Made by a program: the position numbers and the translations under genes. From Reyranella sp. (lineage in GTDB: Bacteria > Pseudomonadota > Alphaproteobacteria > Reyranellales > Reyranellaceae): DNA of 64,000 nt. This document shows, piece after piece, positions 49,898 through 58,282 of this stretch. Location of the stretch: assembly GCA_019750135.1 (NCBI GenBank), contig JAIEOV010000028.1, positions 1 to 64,000 on the forward strand, in the 5' to 3' direction. Under the pieces are notes generated by a model. The model did not search any database. It saw only the letters and a program-made list of their open reading frames with translations, and was not told the DNA's origin. Positions within the stretch are counted from its first letter, which is position 1. Each line of letters begins with the position of its first letter.

Positions 49898-52816
49898 CTA
49901 AGGTAACGCCCGCGCCAGCACCTCGGCGACGTGTATCGCCTGCCGGTCGCTGCCGTCGGCGATCTGGTGGCGGCAGGAGGTGCCGTCGGCGACGATCAGC
50001 GCATCGGCCGGCGCCTTGCGCACGGCCGGCATCAGCGACAGCTCGGCCATGGCGATCGACGTTTCGTAATGCTCGGCTTCGTAGCCGAAGCTGCCGGCCA
50101 TGCCGCAGCAGCTCGATTCGATCGTGTTGACGGTGAGCTCGGGCACCAGCGACAGCGCCTCCTGCACTGCGCTCATGGCGCCGAACGCCTTCTGATGGCA
50201 GTGGCCGTGGAGGTACGCCGCTTTCTGCACCAGCGGCTTCAACGGGAGCTGCAGCCGCCCTGCCCTCTTCTCGCGGGCCAGGAATTCCTCGAACAGGAAG
50301 GCATTGTCGCTGACCGCCTGGGCGTCCTTGCCGAGGCCGAGCGCCAGAAACTCATCGCGCAGGGTGAACAGGCACGAGGGTTCCAAGCCGACGATCGGCA
50401 CGCCCTTGGCGACGAAGGGCAGCAGCGCCTGCAGCAACCGCTTCGCTTCCGCTTTCGCCTTCTCGACCTGGCCGGTGGCGAGATAAGTACGGCCGCAGCA
50501 CAGCGCCGGCGAACCGATGTTGGGCCAGGCGACGGCGACGCGATGGCCGGCGGCCTGCAGCACGCGCCGCGCGGCGTGCAACACGTGCGGCTCGAAGTTG
50601 TTGGAGAAGGTGTCGGCGAAGATCACCACCGTGGCGTCGGCCTGGTCGACGTCGGTGGTGGCGAGGAAGGTGTCGCTGCGCCAACTCGGCAGGCGGCGCT
50701 GCTTGGCGAAGCCGACATAGGACTGGAAGAACCAGGCGAGATTGAACAGCCACGGCACGCGCCGCGCCCACGGCGCGATCTCGGGCAGGTTGCCGATCAG
50801 CCGGTCGCGCCAGCTGAGGCCCTTGGCCATGCGCCGCGCCGAGCGCACCTCGATCTTCATGCGTGCCATGTCGACGCCGGTCGGACAGTCGCGCTTGCAG
50901 CCCTTGCAGCTCACGCAGAGATCCATCGCCGCCGCGACGGCATCGGAAGTCAAAGCGCCGTCGAGCTGACCGGACAGCGCCAGCCGTAGCGTGTTGGCGC
51001 GGCCGCGCGTGAGATGCTTCTCGTCACGGGTGACGCGGAAGGACGGGCACATCGTGCCGGCGTCGAACTTGCGGCAATGCCCGTTGTTGTTGCACATCTC
51101 GGTGGCCTTGGCGAAGCCGCCGGTCGAATCGCCGCCGCTGCCGGGCGCCGTCAGCGCCTCGGTCATGGGATCGTTCTGGACGTTCCACGCCGACCAGTCG
51201 AGCGCGGGCTTGTAGGCGACGTTCTTGTATCCGGGCTTGAAGCGGAACAGCGAGCGGTCGTCCATCCTGGTCGGCCGCACGATCTTGCCGGGATTGAGCA
51301 TGCCCGTCGGATCGAACAGGTCCTTGACCTCGCCCATCGCCTTGGTGAGTCGCGGGCCGAACTGCCAGGCCACCCATTCCGAGCGCACCAGCCCGTCGCC
51401 GTGCTCGCCCGAGAACGCGCCCTTGTACTCGCGCACCATGGCCGAGGCTTCCTCGGCAATCGTCCGCATCTTCTCGGCGCCGTCGTTGCGCATGTCGAGG
51501 ATCGGCCGCACATGCAAGGTGCCCACCGAGGCGTGGGCATACCATGTGCCCTTGGTGCCGTGCTTGGTGAAGACGTCGGTCAGGCGCTGCGTATAGTCGG
51601 CCAGATGCTCCAGCGGCACCGCGCAGTCCTCGATGAAGGAGACGGGTTTTCCATCGCCCTTCATGGACATCATGATGTTGAGGCCGGCCTTGCGCACTTC
51701 CCACAGCGCGGACTGCGGTCCGGGCTCGGGCATCTCGACGACACTCTTGGGCAGGCCGAGATCGCCCATCAGCTCGACGAGGCGCTGCAGGTCGCGCAGT
51801 TGAGCCTCGCGCTCCTCGCCGGCGAACTCGATCAGCAGGATCGCCTCGGGCTCGCCGATCAGGGCGCGCTCGATCACCGGTCGGAAGGCCGGGTTGGCGC
51901 GCGCCAGCTCGATCATGGTGCGATCGACCAGCTCGACGGCCGTCGGCTTCAGCTTGACGATGTGCTGGGCGCTTTCCATCGCCTTGTAGAAGCTCGGGAA
52001 GTTCACGACGCCCAGGGTCTTGTGCTTGGGCAGCGGCGCCAGCTTCAAGGTCAGGCGCTCGGTGACGGCGAGCGTGCCCTCGCTGCCGACCAGCAGGTGG
52101 GCGAGGTTCACCGAATTGTCGAGCGTGTAGGGCCGCTCCGACTGCGGGAAGAAGATGTCGAGGTTGTAGCCGCCGACGCGCCGTAGCACCTTGGGGTACA
52201 TGCGCTCGATCTCGTCGCGCTCGGCGAAGGCGAGTGCCGCCACCCTGTCGGCGATGGTCCGCACGGCCGCCGGCATATCCTCGGGCCGCGCCGAGCCGAA
52301 GCGTGCGCGTTGCCCGTCGGCCAGGATCGCATCGATCGAGGCGACGTTGTGCACCATGTTGCCGTAGCGGATCGAGCGGCTGCCGCAGGAATTGTTCCCG
52401 GCCATGCCGCCCAGGGTGCACTGCGCCGACGTCGAGACATCGACCGGGTACCAGAGGCCGTGCGGCTTCAGCCAGGCATTGAGCTGGTCGAGCACGACGC
52501 CGGGCTGCACCGTGACCTCGGCGCGGTTCTTGTCGAAACCCACGACCTCGCGCATGTACTTCGACATGTCGACGACGAGCGCCTGCCCGACCGTCTGGCC
52601 GCACTGCGAGGTGCCGGCGCCGCGCGGCAGGATCGCCGCCTTGGCGTCGCGCGCCACGTCCATCACCAGCGCGAGGTCGGTCTCGTCGCGCGGCAGCACG
52701 ACGCCCACCGGCTCGACCTGGTAGATCGAGGCGTCGGTCGAATAGCGCCCGCGCGAGGCGGCGTCGAAAAGGACGTCGCCCTTGATGGTGCGGCGGAGGG
52801 TTTGTTCGAGTGTCAT
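49898..52816 (-). CDS. FAD-linked oxidase with C-terminal Fe-S domains (D-lactate/D-2-hydroxyacid dehydrogenase, Dld/YdiJ type)
   Basis: A 972-residue fusion. Residues about 35-260 are an FAD_binding_4 domain (ILPRGAGTSQCGQTVGQALV, GGMAGNNSCGSRSIRYGNMV), and 260-540 the FAD-linked oxidase C-domain (GTWYAHASVGTLHVRPILDM, SGEHGDGLVRSEW). The last third has Fe-S and CCG domains: CNNNGHCRKF, CVSCKGCKRDCPTGVDM, ALCCGRTYLATGQ and SSCCGMAGSFGYEAEH. It oxidises a D-2-hydroxyacid and passes electrons to quinone or cytochrome. Start chosen at MTLEQTLRRT; an upstream ATG (52828) falls inside the palindromic element. No strong ribosome site is seen. Confidence 0.9.
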   Translation of the reverse strand: MTLEQTLRRTIKGDVLFDAASRGRYSTDASIYQVEPVGVVLPRDETDLALVMDVARDAKAAILPRGAGTSQCGQTVGQALVVDMSKYMREVVGFDKNRAEVTVQPGVVLDQLNAWLKPHGLWYPVDVSTSAQCTLGGMAGNNSCGSRSIRYGNMVHNVASIDAILADGQRARFGSARPEDMPAAVRTIADRVAALAFAERDEIERMYPKVLRRVGGYNLDIFFPQSERPYTLDNSVNLAHLLVGSEGTLAVTERLTLKLAPLPKHKTLGVVNFPSFYKAMESAQHIVKLKPTAVELVDRTMIELARANPAFRPVIERALIGEPEAILLIEFAGEEREAQLRDLQRLVELMGDLGLPKSVVEMPEPGPQSALWEVRKAGLNIMMSMKGDGKPVSFIEDCAVPLEHLADYTQRLTDVFTKHGTKGTWYAHASVGTLHVRPILDMRNDGAEKMRTIAEEASAMVREYKGAFSGEHGDGLVRSEWVAWQFGPRLTKAMGEVKDLFDPTGMLNPGKIVRPTRMDDRSLFRFKPGYKNVAYKPALDWSAWNVQNDPMTEALTAPGSGGDSTGGFAKATEMCNNNGHCRKFDAGTMCPSFRVTRDEKHLTRGRANTLRLALSGQLDGALTSDAVAAAMDLCVSCKGCKRDCPTGVDMARMKIEVRSARRMAKGLSWRDRLIGNLPEIAPWARRVPWLFNLAWFFQSYVGFAKQRRLPSWRSDTFLATTDVDQADATVVIFADTFSNNFEPHVLHAARRVLQAAGHRVAVAWPNIGSPALCCGRTYLATGQVEKAKAEAKRLLQALLPFVAKGVPIVGLEPSCLFTLRDEFLALGLGKDAQAVSDNAFLFEEFLAREKRAGRLQLPLKPLVQKAAYLHGHCHQKAFGAMSAVQEALSLVPELTVNTIESSCCGMAGSFGYEAEHYETSIAMAELSLMPAVRKAPADALIVADGTSCRHQIADGSDRQAIHVAEVLARALP

Positions 52817-52823
52817 TTTAGAC

Positions 52824-52946
52824 GTCATCCCGACCGGAGCCGCCCGAAGGGCGGCGCAGCGGAGGGACCTCTTTTGAGGTTGCCTGCGGCAGGAAAAGAG
52901 GTCCCTCCACTGCGCCTCGCTTCGCTCGGCTCCGGTCAGGGTGACG
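52824..52946. repeat. Family B palindromic element (no gene inside)
   Basis: Begins GTCATCCCGACCGGAGCC and ends GGTCAGGGTGAC, with stem GGAGGGACCTCTTTT ... AAAAGAGGTCCCTCC and a short central hairpin GCCTGCGGC. It lies 7 bp before the dehydrogenase ATG and 5 bp after the Bug receptor stop, leaving almost no other intergenic DNA. Confidence 0.88.
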
Positions 52947-52951
52947 GAGCG

Positions 52952-53944
52952 TCAATCCAGCTTCACTCCGGCCGCGTCAACGACCTTCTGCCATTTCTCG
53001 ATCTCGGCGCGGATTCGCTTGGCGAAGTCCGCGCGGGACTCGCCGCCGACCTGCGCCGTCTGTTCCTTCCAAATCGTCTGGAGCTTGGGATTGTTCAGCG
53101 CCTTCACGATCTCCTGGTACATGCGGTCGACGATCGGCTCCGGCGTGCCCTTGATCGCCCACAGACCATACCAGGTCGACACGATCCAGTTCGGCACGCC
53201 GATCTCGGGCGCGCTCGGCATGTCCGGAAACTCCGCGTTGCGCTTGGGCGTGGCGACGGCGAGGCCCAAAAGCTTGCCGGCCTTGATCTGTTGCGCCGAG
53301 GTGCCCATGCCGTCGAACATCATGTCGGCATTGCCGGCCAGCAGGTCCTGCATTGCAGGTCCTGCGCCGCGATAGGGCACGTGGACGATGTCGGTCTTGG
53401 TCTCGAGCTTGAACAGCTCGCCCGCGAGATGGTGGGCCGTGCCGGCACCGGCCGAGGCGTAGTTCACCTTGCCTGGATTCTTCTTCACGTACTCGATGAA
53501 CTCGGCGGCCGTCTTCGCCGGCACGCGGTTGGGATTGATCGAGATCACCTGCGGCACCAGCGCGATCATGGTGATCGGCTCGAAGTTCTTCTCGAGGTCG
53601 TAGTCGAGTGTCCTGTAGATCGAGGGCGCGATGGTGTGGTGGACGGCGCCGACCAGGAAGGTCTGGCCGTCGGGCTTCATCTTGGCCGCCTGCGAGGCGC
53701 CGACGGTGCCGCCGGCTCCGCCCTTGTTGTCGATCAGGACCTGCACGCCGAGCTGCTCGCCGACCTGCGCCGCCAGCGGCCGCGCGAACGTGTCGGTGCC
53801 GCCGCCGGCCGGGAACGGGTTGACCCAGGTGATCGGACCGCTCGGCCAGCCCTGTTGTGCGCGCGCGATCGCGGGCGCCGCCAGCGAGGCGGCCAGACCG
53901 AGCTTCAGCGCTCCGCGGCGCGAAGTCTTGTACGCATACGTCAT
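52952..53944 (-). CDS. Bug-type tripartite tricarboxylate transporter receptor
   Basis: A 330-residue periplasmic receptor. MTYAYKTSRRGALKLGLAAS has a twin-arginine-like SRRGAL motif, then WPSGPITWVNPFPAGGGTDT opens the mature Bug domain. NKGGAGGTVGASQAAKMKPDG and YASAGAGTAHHLAGELF are typical. GGGAGGA lies 6 bp upstream of the ATG. The gene follows the FCD-GntR regulator with 15 bp between stop and start, so they are probably one operon, read from the region at 54640. The ligand is likely a carboxylate, perhaps one used by the 2-hydroxyacid dehydrogenase downstream. Confidence 0.91.
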   Translation of the reverse strand: MTYAYKTSRRGALKLGLAASLAAPAIARAQQGWPSGPITWVNPFPAGGGTDTFARPLAAQVGEQLGVQVLIDNKGGAGGTVGASQAAKMKPDGQTFLVGAVHHTIAPSIYRTLDYDLEKNFEPITMIALVPQVISINPNRVPAKTAAEFIEYVKKNPGKVNYASAGAGTAHHLAGELFKLETKTDIVHVPYRGAGPAMQDLLAGNADMMFDGMGTSAQQIKAGKLLGLAVATPKRNAEFPDMPSAPEIGVPNWIVSTWYGLWAIKGTPEPIVDRMYQEIVKALNNPKLQTIWKEQTAQVGGESRADFAKRIRAEIEKWQKVVDAAGVKLD

Positions 53945-53959
53945 GCTCACTCCTCCCAA

Positions 53960-54637
53960 TTACTCTTTGTCTTGCCCCTTCATCGTCTCCAGCACCACCT
54001 GAAGCTTGGCGTGCAGATGCCGGACGAGGAGTTCACGTAGCGCAGCGCCGTCGCGTGCCGCAAGGGCGGCGAGCATGGAACGATGTTCCGCTACCGCCCG
54101 GTCCCACTTGGCGCCGTTCAGGTTGGAGCGGAAGCGCAGCGCATGCAGCCGTGCATTGAGCGTGCGGTAAGTCTGGGCGAGCACTGGGTTGGCGGCGATC
54201 AGGTTGAGACGGTCGTGGATGGCGCGGTTGACGCGATAGTAGCCCGGCAAGTCCCGCCGCTTGTGGGCCCTCTCCAGGTCGTCCTGCAGCGCCCTGATGT
54301 CTTCGAGATCGGCGTCGGTCGCGCGGGCCGCGGCAAGCTCCCCGGCAAGCCCCTCCAGCGAAGCCATGACCTCGAAGGCATGGCGCACATCCTCGCGCGA
54401 CAGGGCCACGACCTGGACGCCACGATTGGGCAGCTGCAGCAACAGGCCTTCGGCGGCGAGCAACCGGAAGGCCTCGCGCAACGGCGTACGCGAGACCCCA
54501 AGCTGCTCGCTGAGCTCGCGCTCATTCAGCCGCGCGCCAGGCGCCAGAATGCCCTCGATGATCAAGGCACGCAGTCGCTCCGCCGCCACCTGCGGCAGCG
54601 TCGAACGGGCAATTGCTATGTTGAAGCCGTCCATCAC
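53960..54637 (-). CDS. GntR-family regulator, FCD/FadR subfamily
   Basis: A 225-residue repressor-type regulator. The winged helix (about 10-75) contains LAPGARLNERELSEQLGVSR and TPLREAFRLLAAEGLLLQLP; the all-helical FCD domain (about 90-215) has the metal-ligand pattern Asp/His in HDRLNLIAANPVL and AEHRSMLAALAARDG. It is divergent from serine-glyoxylate aminotransferase. A TTGTATACAA palindrome, a typical GntR-type site, lies 26 bp from its start, in the shared control region. Likely ligands are hydroxyacids or dicarboxylates. Confidence 0.93.
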   Translation of the reverse strand: MMDGFNIAIARSTLPQVAAERLRALIIEGILAPGARLNERELSEQLGVSRTPLREAFRLLAAEGLLLQLPNRGVQVVALSREDVRHAFEVMASLEGLAGELAAARATDADLEDIRALQDDLERAHKRRDLPGYYRVNRAIHDRLNLIAANPVLAQTYRTLNARLHALRFRSNLNGAKWDRAVAEHRSMLAALAARDGAALRELLVRHLHAKLQVVLETMKGQDKE

Positions 54638-54662
54638 ATGCCTATGGACTCAGTTTGGCATG

Positions 54663-54672
54663 TTGTATACAA
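54663..54672. promoter_or_regulatory. GntR-type operator TTGTATACAA
   Basis: A perfect 10-bp palindrome between the divergent GntR and aminotransferase genes. It contains TATACA on both strands, which could double as -10 boxes, so a bound regulator would block both promoters. The match to the T-GT-N-AC-A pattern of FCD-type regulators is from general knowledge; binding is not proven. Confidence 0.55.
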
Positions 54673-54703
54673 AATGCAAGCCACTATCGGAAAGGCCGAG
54701 AAC

Positions 54704-55897
54704 ATGCGCCTGAATTCACATCCCAGCGGACGGCATTTCCTGCAGATCCCCGGCCCGACCAACGTGCCGGACCGCATTCTGCGGGCGATGGATCATCCGA
54801 CCATCGATCACCGCGGACCCGAGTTCAACGCGCTGGCCAAGAAGGTCCTGCGGAGCGTCCGCCAGGTCTTCCAGACCAAGCAGCCGGTCATCGTCTATCC
54901 GGCGTCGGGCACGGGCGCGTGGGAAGCCGCCCTGGTCAACACGTTGTCGTCCGGCGACCTGGTGCTGATGTGGGAGACCGGCCACTTCGCCTCGTTGTGG
55001 AAGAAGATGGCCGACAAGCTCGGCATCAAGTCCGAGTTCATGGGCGGCGACTGGCGCAAGCCGGCCGATCCCGCGGCCATCGAAAAGCGCCTGAAGGAGG
55101 ACAAGGACCACACGATCAAGGCGGTGTGCATCGTGCACAACGAGACCTCGACCGGCGTGGTGAGCGACATCGGCGCCGTGCGCCGCGCCATCGATTCAGC
55201 GCGCCACCCTGCCCTGCTGCTGGTCGATACCATCTCCTCGCTGGGCTCGATCGACTATCGCCACGACGCCTGGGGCGTCGACGTGACGGTGGCGGGCTCG
55301 CAGAAGGGCCTGATGCTGCCGCCCGGCCTCTCCTTCAATGCCGTCAGCGAGAAGGCGGTCGCGGCATCGAAGAGCTCGAAGATGCCGAAGGCGTTCTGGA
55401 ACTGGGAGGAAATGCTGGCGGCCAACGCCAACGGCTGGTTCCCCTACACGCCCGCCACCAACCTGCTCTACGGCCTCAACGAGGCCTGCGACATGCTTCT
55501 GGAGGAAGGGCTCGACGCGGTGTTCGCCCGTCATGCCCGCCATGCCGAGGCGACGCGCACCGCGGTGAACGCCTGGGGCCTGGAAATCCTATGCAGCGAC
55601 GAGAAGGCCTACTCCGGCTCTTTGACGGCCATCGTCATGCCCGAGGGCCACGATGCCGACGCTTTCCGCAAGGTCGCGCTGGAGAACTTCAACCTGTCGC
55701 TCGGCCAGGGCCTCAGCAAGGTCGCGGGCAAGGTGTTCCGCATCGGCCATCTCGGCGACTTCAACGACCTGATGCTCTTGGGCACGCTGTCGGGCGTCGA
55801 GATGGCGCTGGGTCTCGCCAAGGTGCCGCACAAGGCGGGCGGCGCACAGGCCGCCCTCACCTATCTGCGCGACACCGCGCCGGGCGCCCGGCGATAG
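54704..55897 (+). CDS. sgaA: Serine-glyoxylate aminotransferase-like PLP enzyme
   Basis: A 397-residue class V aminotransferase. MRLNSHPSGRHFLQIPGPTN and VPDRILRAMDHPTIDHRGPE open the protein as in SgaA; VYPASGTGAWEAALVNTLSS holds the cofactor phosphate, and the PLP lysine is in VTVAGSQKGLMLPPG. It would convert serine and glyoxylate to hydroxypyruvate and glycine, or act on alanine/glyoxylate. The start at MRLN is favoured because an earlier ATG at 54674 abuts the operator. Divergent from the GntR gene, its likely regulator. Its 3' end overlaps the remnant on the other strand by 37 bp. Confidence 0.92.
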   Translation: MRLNSHPSGRHFLQIPGPTNVPDRILRAMDHPTIDHRGPEFNALAKKVLRSVRQVFQTKQPVIVYPASGTGAWEAALVNTLSSGDLVLMWETGHFASLWKKMADKLGIKSEFMGGDWRKPADPAAIEKRLKEDKDHTIKAVCIVHNETSTGVVSDIGAVRRAIDSARHPALLLVDTISSLGSIDYRHDAWGVDVTVAGSQKGLMLPPGLSFNAVSEKAVAASKSSKMPKAFWNWEEMLAANANGWFPYTPATNLLYGLNEACDMLLEEGLDAVFARHARHAEATRTAVNAWGLEILCSDEKAYSGSLTAIVMPEGHDADAFRKVALENFNLSLGQGLSKVAGKVFRIGHLGDFNDLMLLGTLSGVEMALGLAKVPHKAGGAQAALTYLRDTAPGARR

Positions 55898-56666
55898 ACC
55901 GAAGCCTCAGGCCAGAACGCCTGGATCTTCGGCGCCTCGGCCTTCGCGCGCTCGAAGCCGGCATCGAGGGCCGGCTTGCTCTGCCTCGGGTCGAGCAGGT
56001 TCACGCCGGGCGGCGCTCCGGCAATGATCAGCATGCCCTTGGTGCCGGTGGCTTCGAGCGCCTTCATCTCGTCGTGGATGTTGTGCGGGATGCCGCTCAG
56101 CAACGAGCCCTCGTAGCCGTTGGTGAGGGTGATCACCAGCGCCCGCTTCGACCCGGCGACGAGGTCGGTGTGGGCCCACGTCCGGGCATGCCGCCGTCCA
56201 TGCAGTGGCGCTGGCCGAGCAGGACGGAACCCATCGCGCCGGGCAGCGAGGAACTGGCCGCGGCGGCATGGGCGAGCGGAATGCCGTTGCGACGCGCCAC
56301 AGCCTGGCCGACGACCAGCCGCTCGCCGGTGTAGCAATCGTTGGCGGTCGTGAACATCTTGGCGACCGGCCAGTCGGTGCGGCTGTCGCCGGTCACCAGC
56401 CAAGCGAGGCGTCCGATGCCGTCGCCATTGAGCTTGTTGTCGGCAGCGAGCGCTGCCCGGCCGATGGCGCGGATCGATGCCGGGCTGCCGTCCTTGACGT
56501 TGAGATTGATCTCCTGCGCGCGCTTCTGGCTGAGGTTGGGATGGGCGACCGGCGCCAGCTTGGCGAACAGGCCCGGCACGTGACCGGAGATGTCGAACGT
56601 GCGAGGCAGGTGCTTGAAATGACCTGCTCCGGCGCCGGCCGGGCAAGCCCGTCGCCGGCGGGACAT
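55861..56666 (-). pseudogene. Patatin-like phospholipase remnant, 5'-truncated and frameshifted
   Basis: The first frame (56666 to about 56180) reads AAASSSLPGAMGSVLLGQRH then CMDGGM, matching the patatin region before and at the conserved D-G-G. Shortly after this it goes out of frame. A second frame continues with HTDLVAGSKRALVITLTNGY and ends at 55861. The N-terminal half with the oxyanion loop and the G-x-S-x-G nucleophile is missing, so the gene cannot encode an active enzyme. It sits between sgaA (convergent) and the ABC permease. Confidence 0.65.
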
Positions 56667-56688
56667 CGTTCGTCAGGCATCGCGCCCG

Positions 56689-57477
56689 TTAGTCGCTGGC
56701 GCCGTGGCGGCCGCGTTGGGAGACGTGCCACGGCAGGCAGAGGCGCTCGGCGTAATCGAGCACGAAGAACAGAAGTGTGCCGAAAATGCCAAGCAGCACA
56801 AGGCAGACGAAGACGCCCAAGGTGTCGAACTGGCCCTGCGCCACCAGGATCTGGAAGCCCAGGCCTTTGCTGCCGGCCACGAACTCGCCGACGATGGCGC
56901 CGACCAGGGCGAAGGAGATGCCGACCTTCATGCCGGCGAACAGGCTGGGCAGCGCACAGGGGAACTTGATCTTGGCCAGCACGGCCAGCGGCGAGGCGCG
57001 CGACACCCGGGCGAGATGCAGCATGTCGGGATCGACCGAGCGCAGACCGAGCACGGTGTCGATGACGATGGGGAAGATGGCGAGCATCAGGGCGATCGCC
57101 ACCTTGGGCTCGGTGCCCGTGCCCATCCAGATGACGAACAGCGGCGCCAGCGCCACCTTGGGAATCGAGTTCAAGGCGACCAGCAACGTGTAGATCGTAC
57201 GCTCGAGCAGCTTCGAGGAAACGATCGCCACCGCCAGCAACACGCCCAGCACGACGGCCAGCGCGAAGCCCAGGCAGGTCATGCCGAGCGTGAAGCCGAG
57301 CTGGCGCATGAACAGGCCGGGCGTCTGCAGGAAGGCGCCGACGATGGCGCTCGGCGCTGGCAGGATCAGGGGCGGCGGCTGGAAGATCCGCACGCCCGCC
57401 TCCCACAACAGCAGGCTGACGACGAGGACCAGGATGACGTCGCGCGCCTCGCTGGGCGCAAGCAGGCGCTTCAGCAT
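56689..57477 (-). CDS. ABC transporter permease (nitrate/sulfonate/thiamine-precursor type)
   Basis: A 262-residue membrane protein with about six helices (first at VILVLVVSLLLWEAGVRIF). The coupling loop is MLHLARVSRASPLAVLAKIK, corresponding to the usual EAA motif. It begins 3 bp after the ATPase stop and is the last gene of the hydantoinase/ABC operon. Family BPD_transp_1, like SsuC and ThiX. Confidence 0.92.
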   Translation of the reverse strand: MLKRLLAPSEARDVILVLVVSLLLWEAGVRIFQPPPLILPAPSAIVGAFLQTPGLFMRQLGFTLGMTCLGFALAVVLGVLLAVAIVSSKLLERTIYTLLVALNSIPKVALAPLFVIWMGTGTEPKVAIALMLAIFPIVIDTVLGLRSVDPDMLHLARVSRASPLAVLAKIKFPCALPSLFAGMKVGISFALVGAIVGEFVAGSKGLGFQILVAQGQFDTLGVFVCLVLLGIFGTLLFFVLDYAERLCLPWHVSQRGRHGASD

Positions 57478-57480
57478 CGG

Positions 57481-58278
57481 TTACTCCTTGACGATGCCGA
57501 GCTCGGCGAAGTGATGGCGGATGTGCGCGACGTAGTGCCCGAAGGCGGCGCTCTCGCGCACCGCCAGCGAGCGCGGCCGCGGCAGGTCGATGGCGACGAT
57601 CTCCATGATCGCGCCCGGGGCGCGGCCCATCATGGCCACCCGGTCCGACAGGAACACCGCCTCGGCAATCGAATGGGTGATGAACAGCACGGTCTTGCGG
57701 GTTTCCTGCCAGATGCGCGCCAGCTCGAGATTGAGATCGTCGCGCGTCATCGCGTCGAGGGCGCCGAACGGCTCGTCCATCAGCAGGAGCTGCGGATCGG
57801 ACAGCAGGGCGCGGCAGATCGAGGCGCGCTGGCGCATGCCGCCCGACAGCTCCCACGGATAGCGATGCTCGAACGAGCCCAGCCCGAAGCGCGCGAGCAG
57901 GCCCTCGGCACGCTCGCGGTAGCCCGCCGTCGGCTTGCCGGCGAGCTCGACGGACAGCAGCACGTTCTGAAGGATGGTCCGCCAGTCGAGCAGGACGTCG
58001 CGCTGGAACACGACGCCCAGCCCGTCGGGCGGCCCGTCGATCCGCCGGCCGTCGACCATGATCTCGCCGACGCTCAGTCCTTCCAGGCCGGCGACGAGCT
58101 TCAGCAGCGTGCTCTTGCCGCAACCGGAGGGCCCGACGATGCTGACGAACTCGCCGGCGCCGAGATCGAGGTCGATGCCGGCCAAGGCCGGCACCGGTCC
58201 GCGCGGCGAAGCGTACGTCTTGCCCACGTTGCGCAGGCAGACATGCGCGGCCCCCATGAAAGTCGATGCCTCGGGCAC
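57481..58278 (-). CDS. ABC transporter ATPase (nitrate/sulfonate/thiamine-precursor type)
   Basis: A 265-residue importer ATPase. Walker A GPSGCGKSTLLKLV, signature LSGGMRQRASICRAL, Walker B QLLLMDEPFGALD and switch His in VLFITHSIAEAVFLSDRV are present. It lies 4 bp after the binding-protein gene and 3 bp before the permease, so the three form a complete importer. Together with hydantoinase A/B in the same operon it probably imports the hydantoinase substrate. Confidence 0.92.
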   Translation of the reverse strand: MPEASTFMGAAHVCLRNVGKTYASPRGPVPALAGIDLDLGAGEFVSIVGPSGCGKSTLLKLVAGLEGLSVGEIMVDGRRIDGPPDGLGVVFQRDVLLDWRTILQNVLLSVELAGKPTAGYRERAEGLLARFGLGSFEHRYPWELSGGMRQRASICRALLSDPQLLLMDEPFGALDAMTRDDLNLELARIWQETRKTVLFITHSIAEAVFLSDRVAMMGRAPGAIMEIVAIDLPRPRSLAVRESAAFGHYVAHIRHHFAELGIVKE

Positions 58279-58282
58279 CGGC

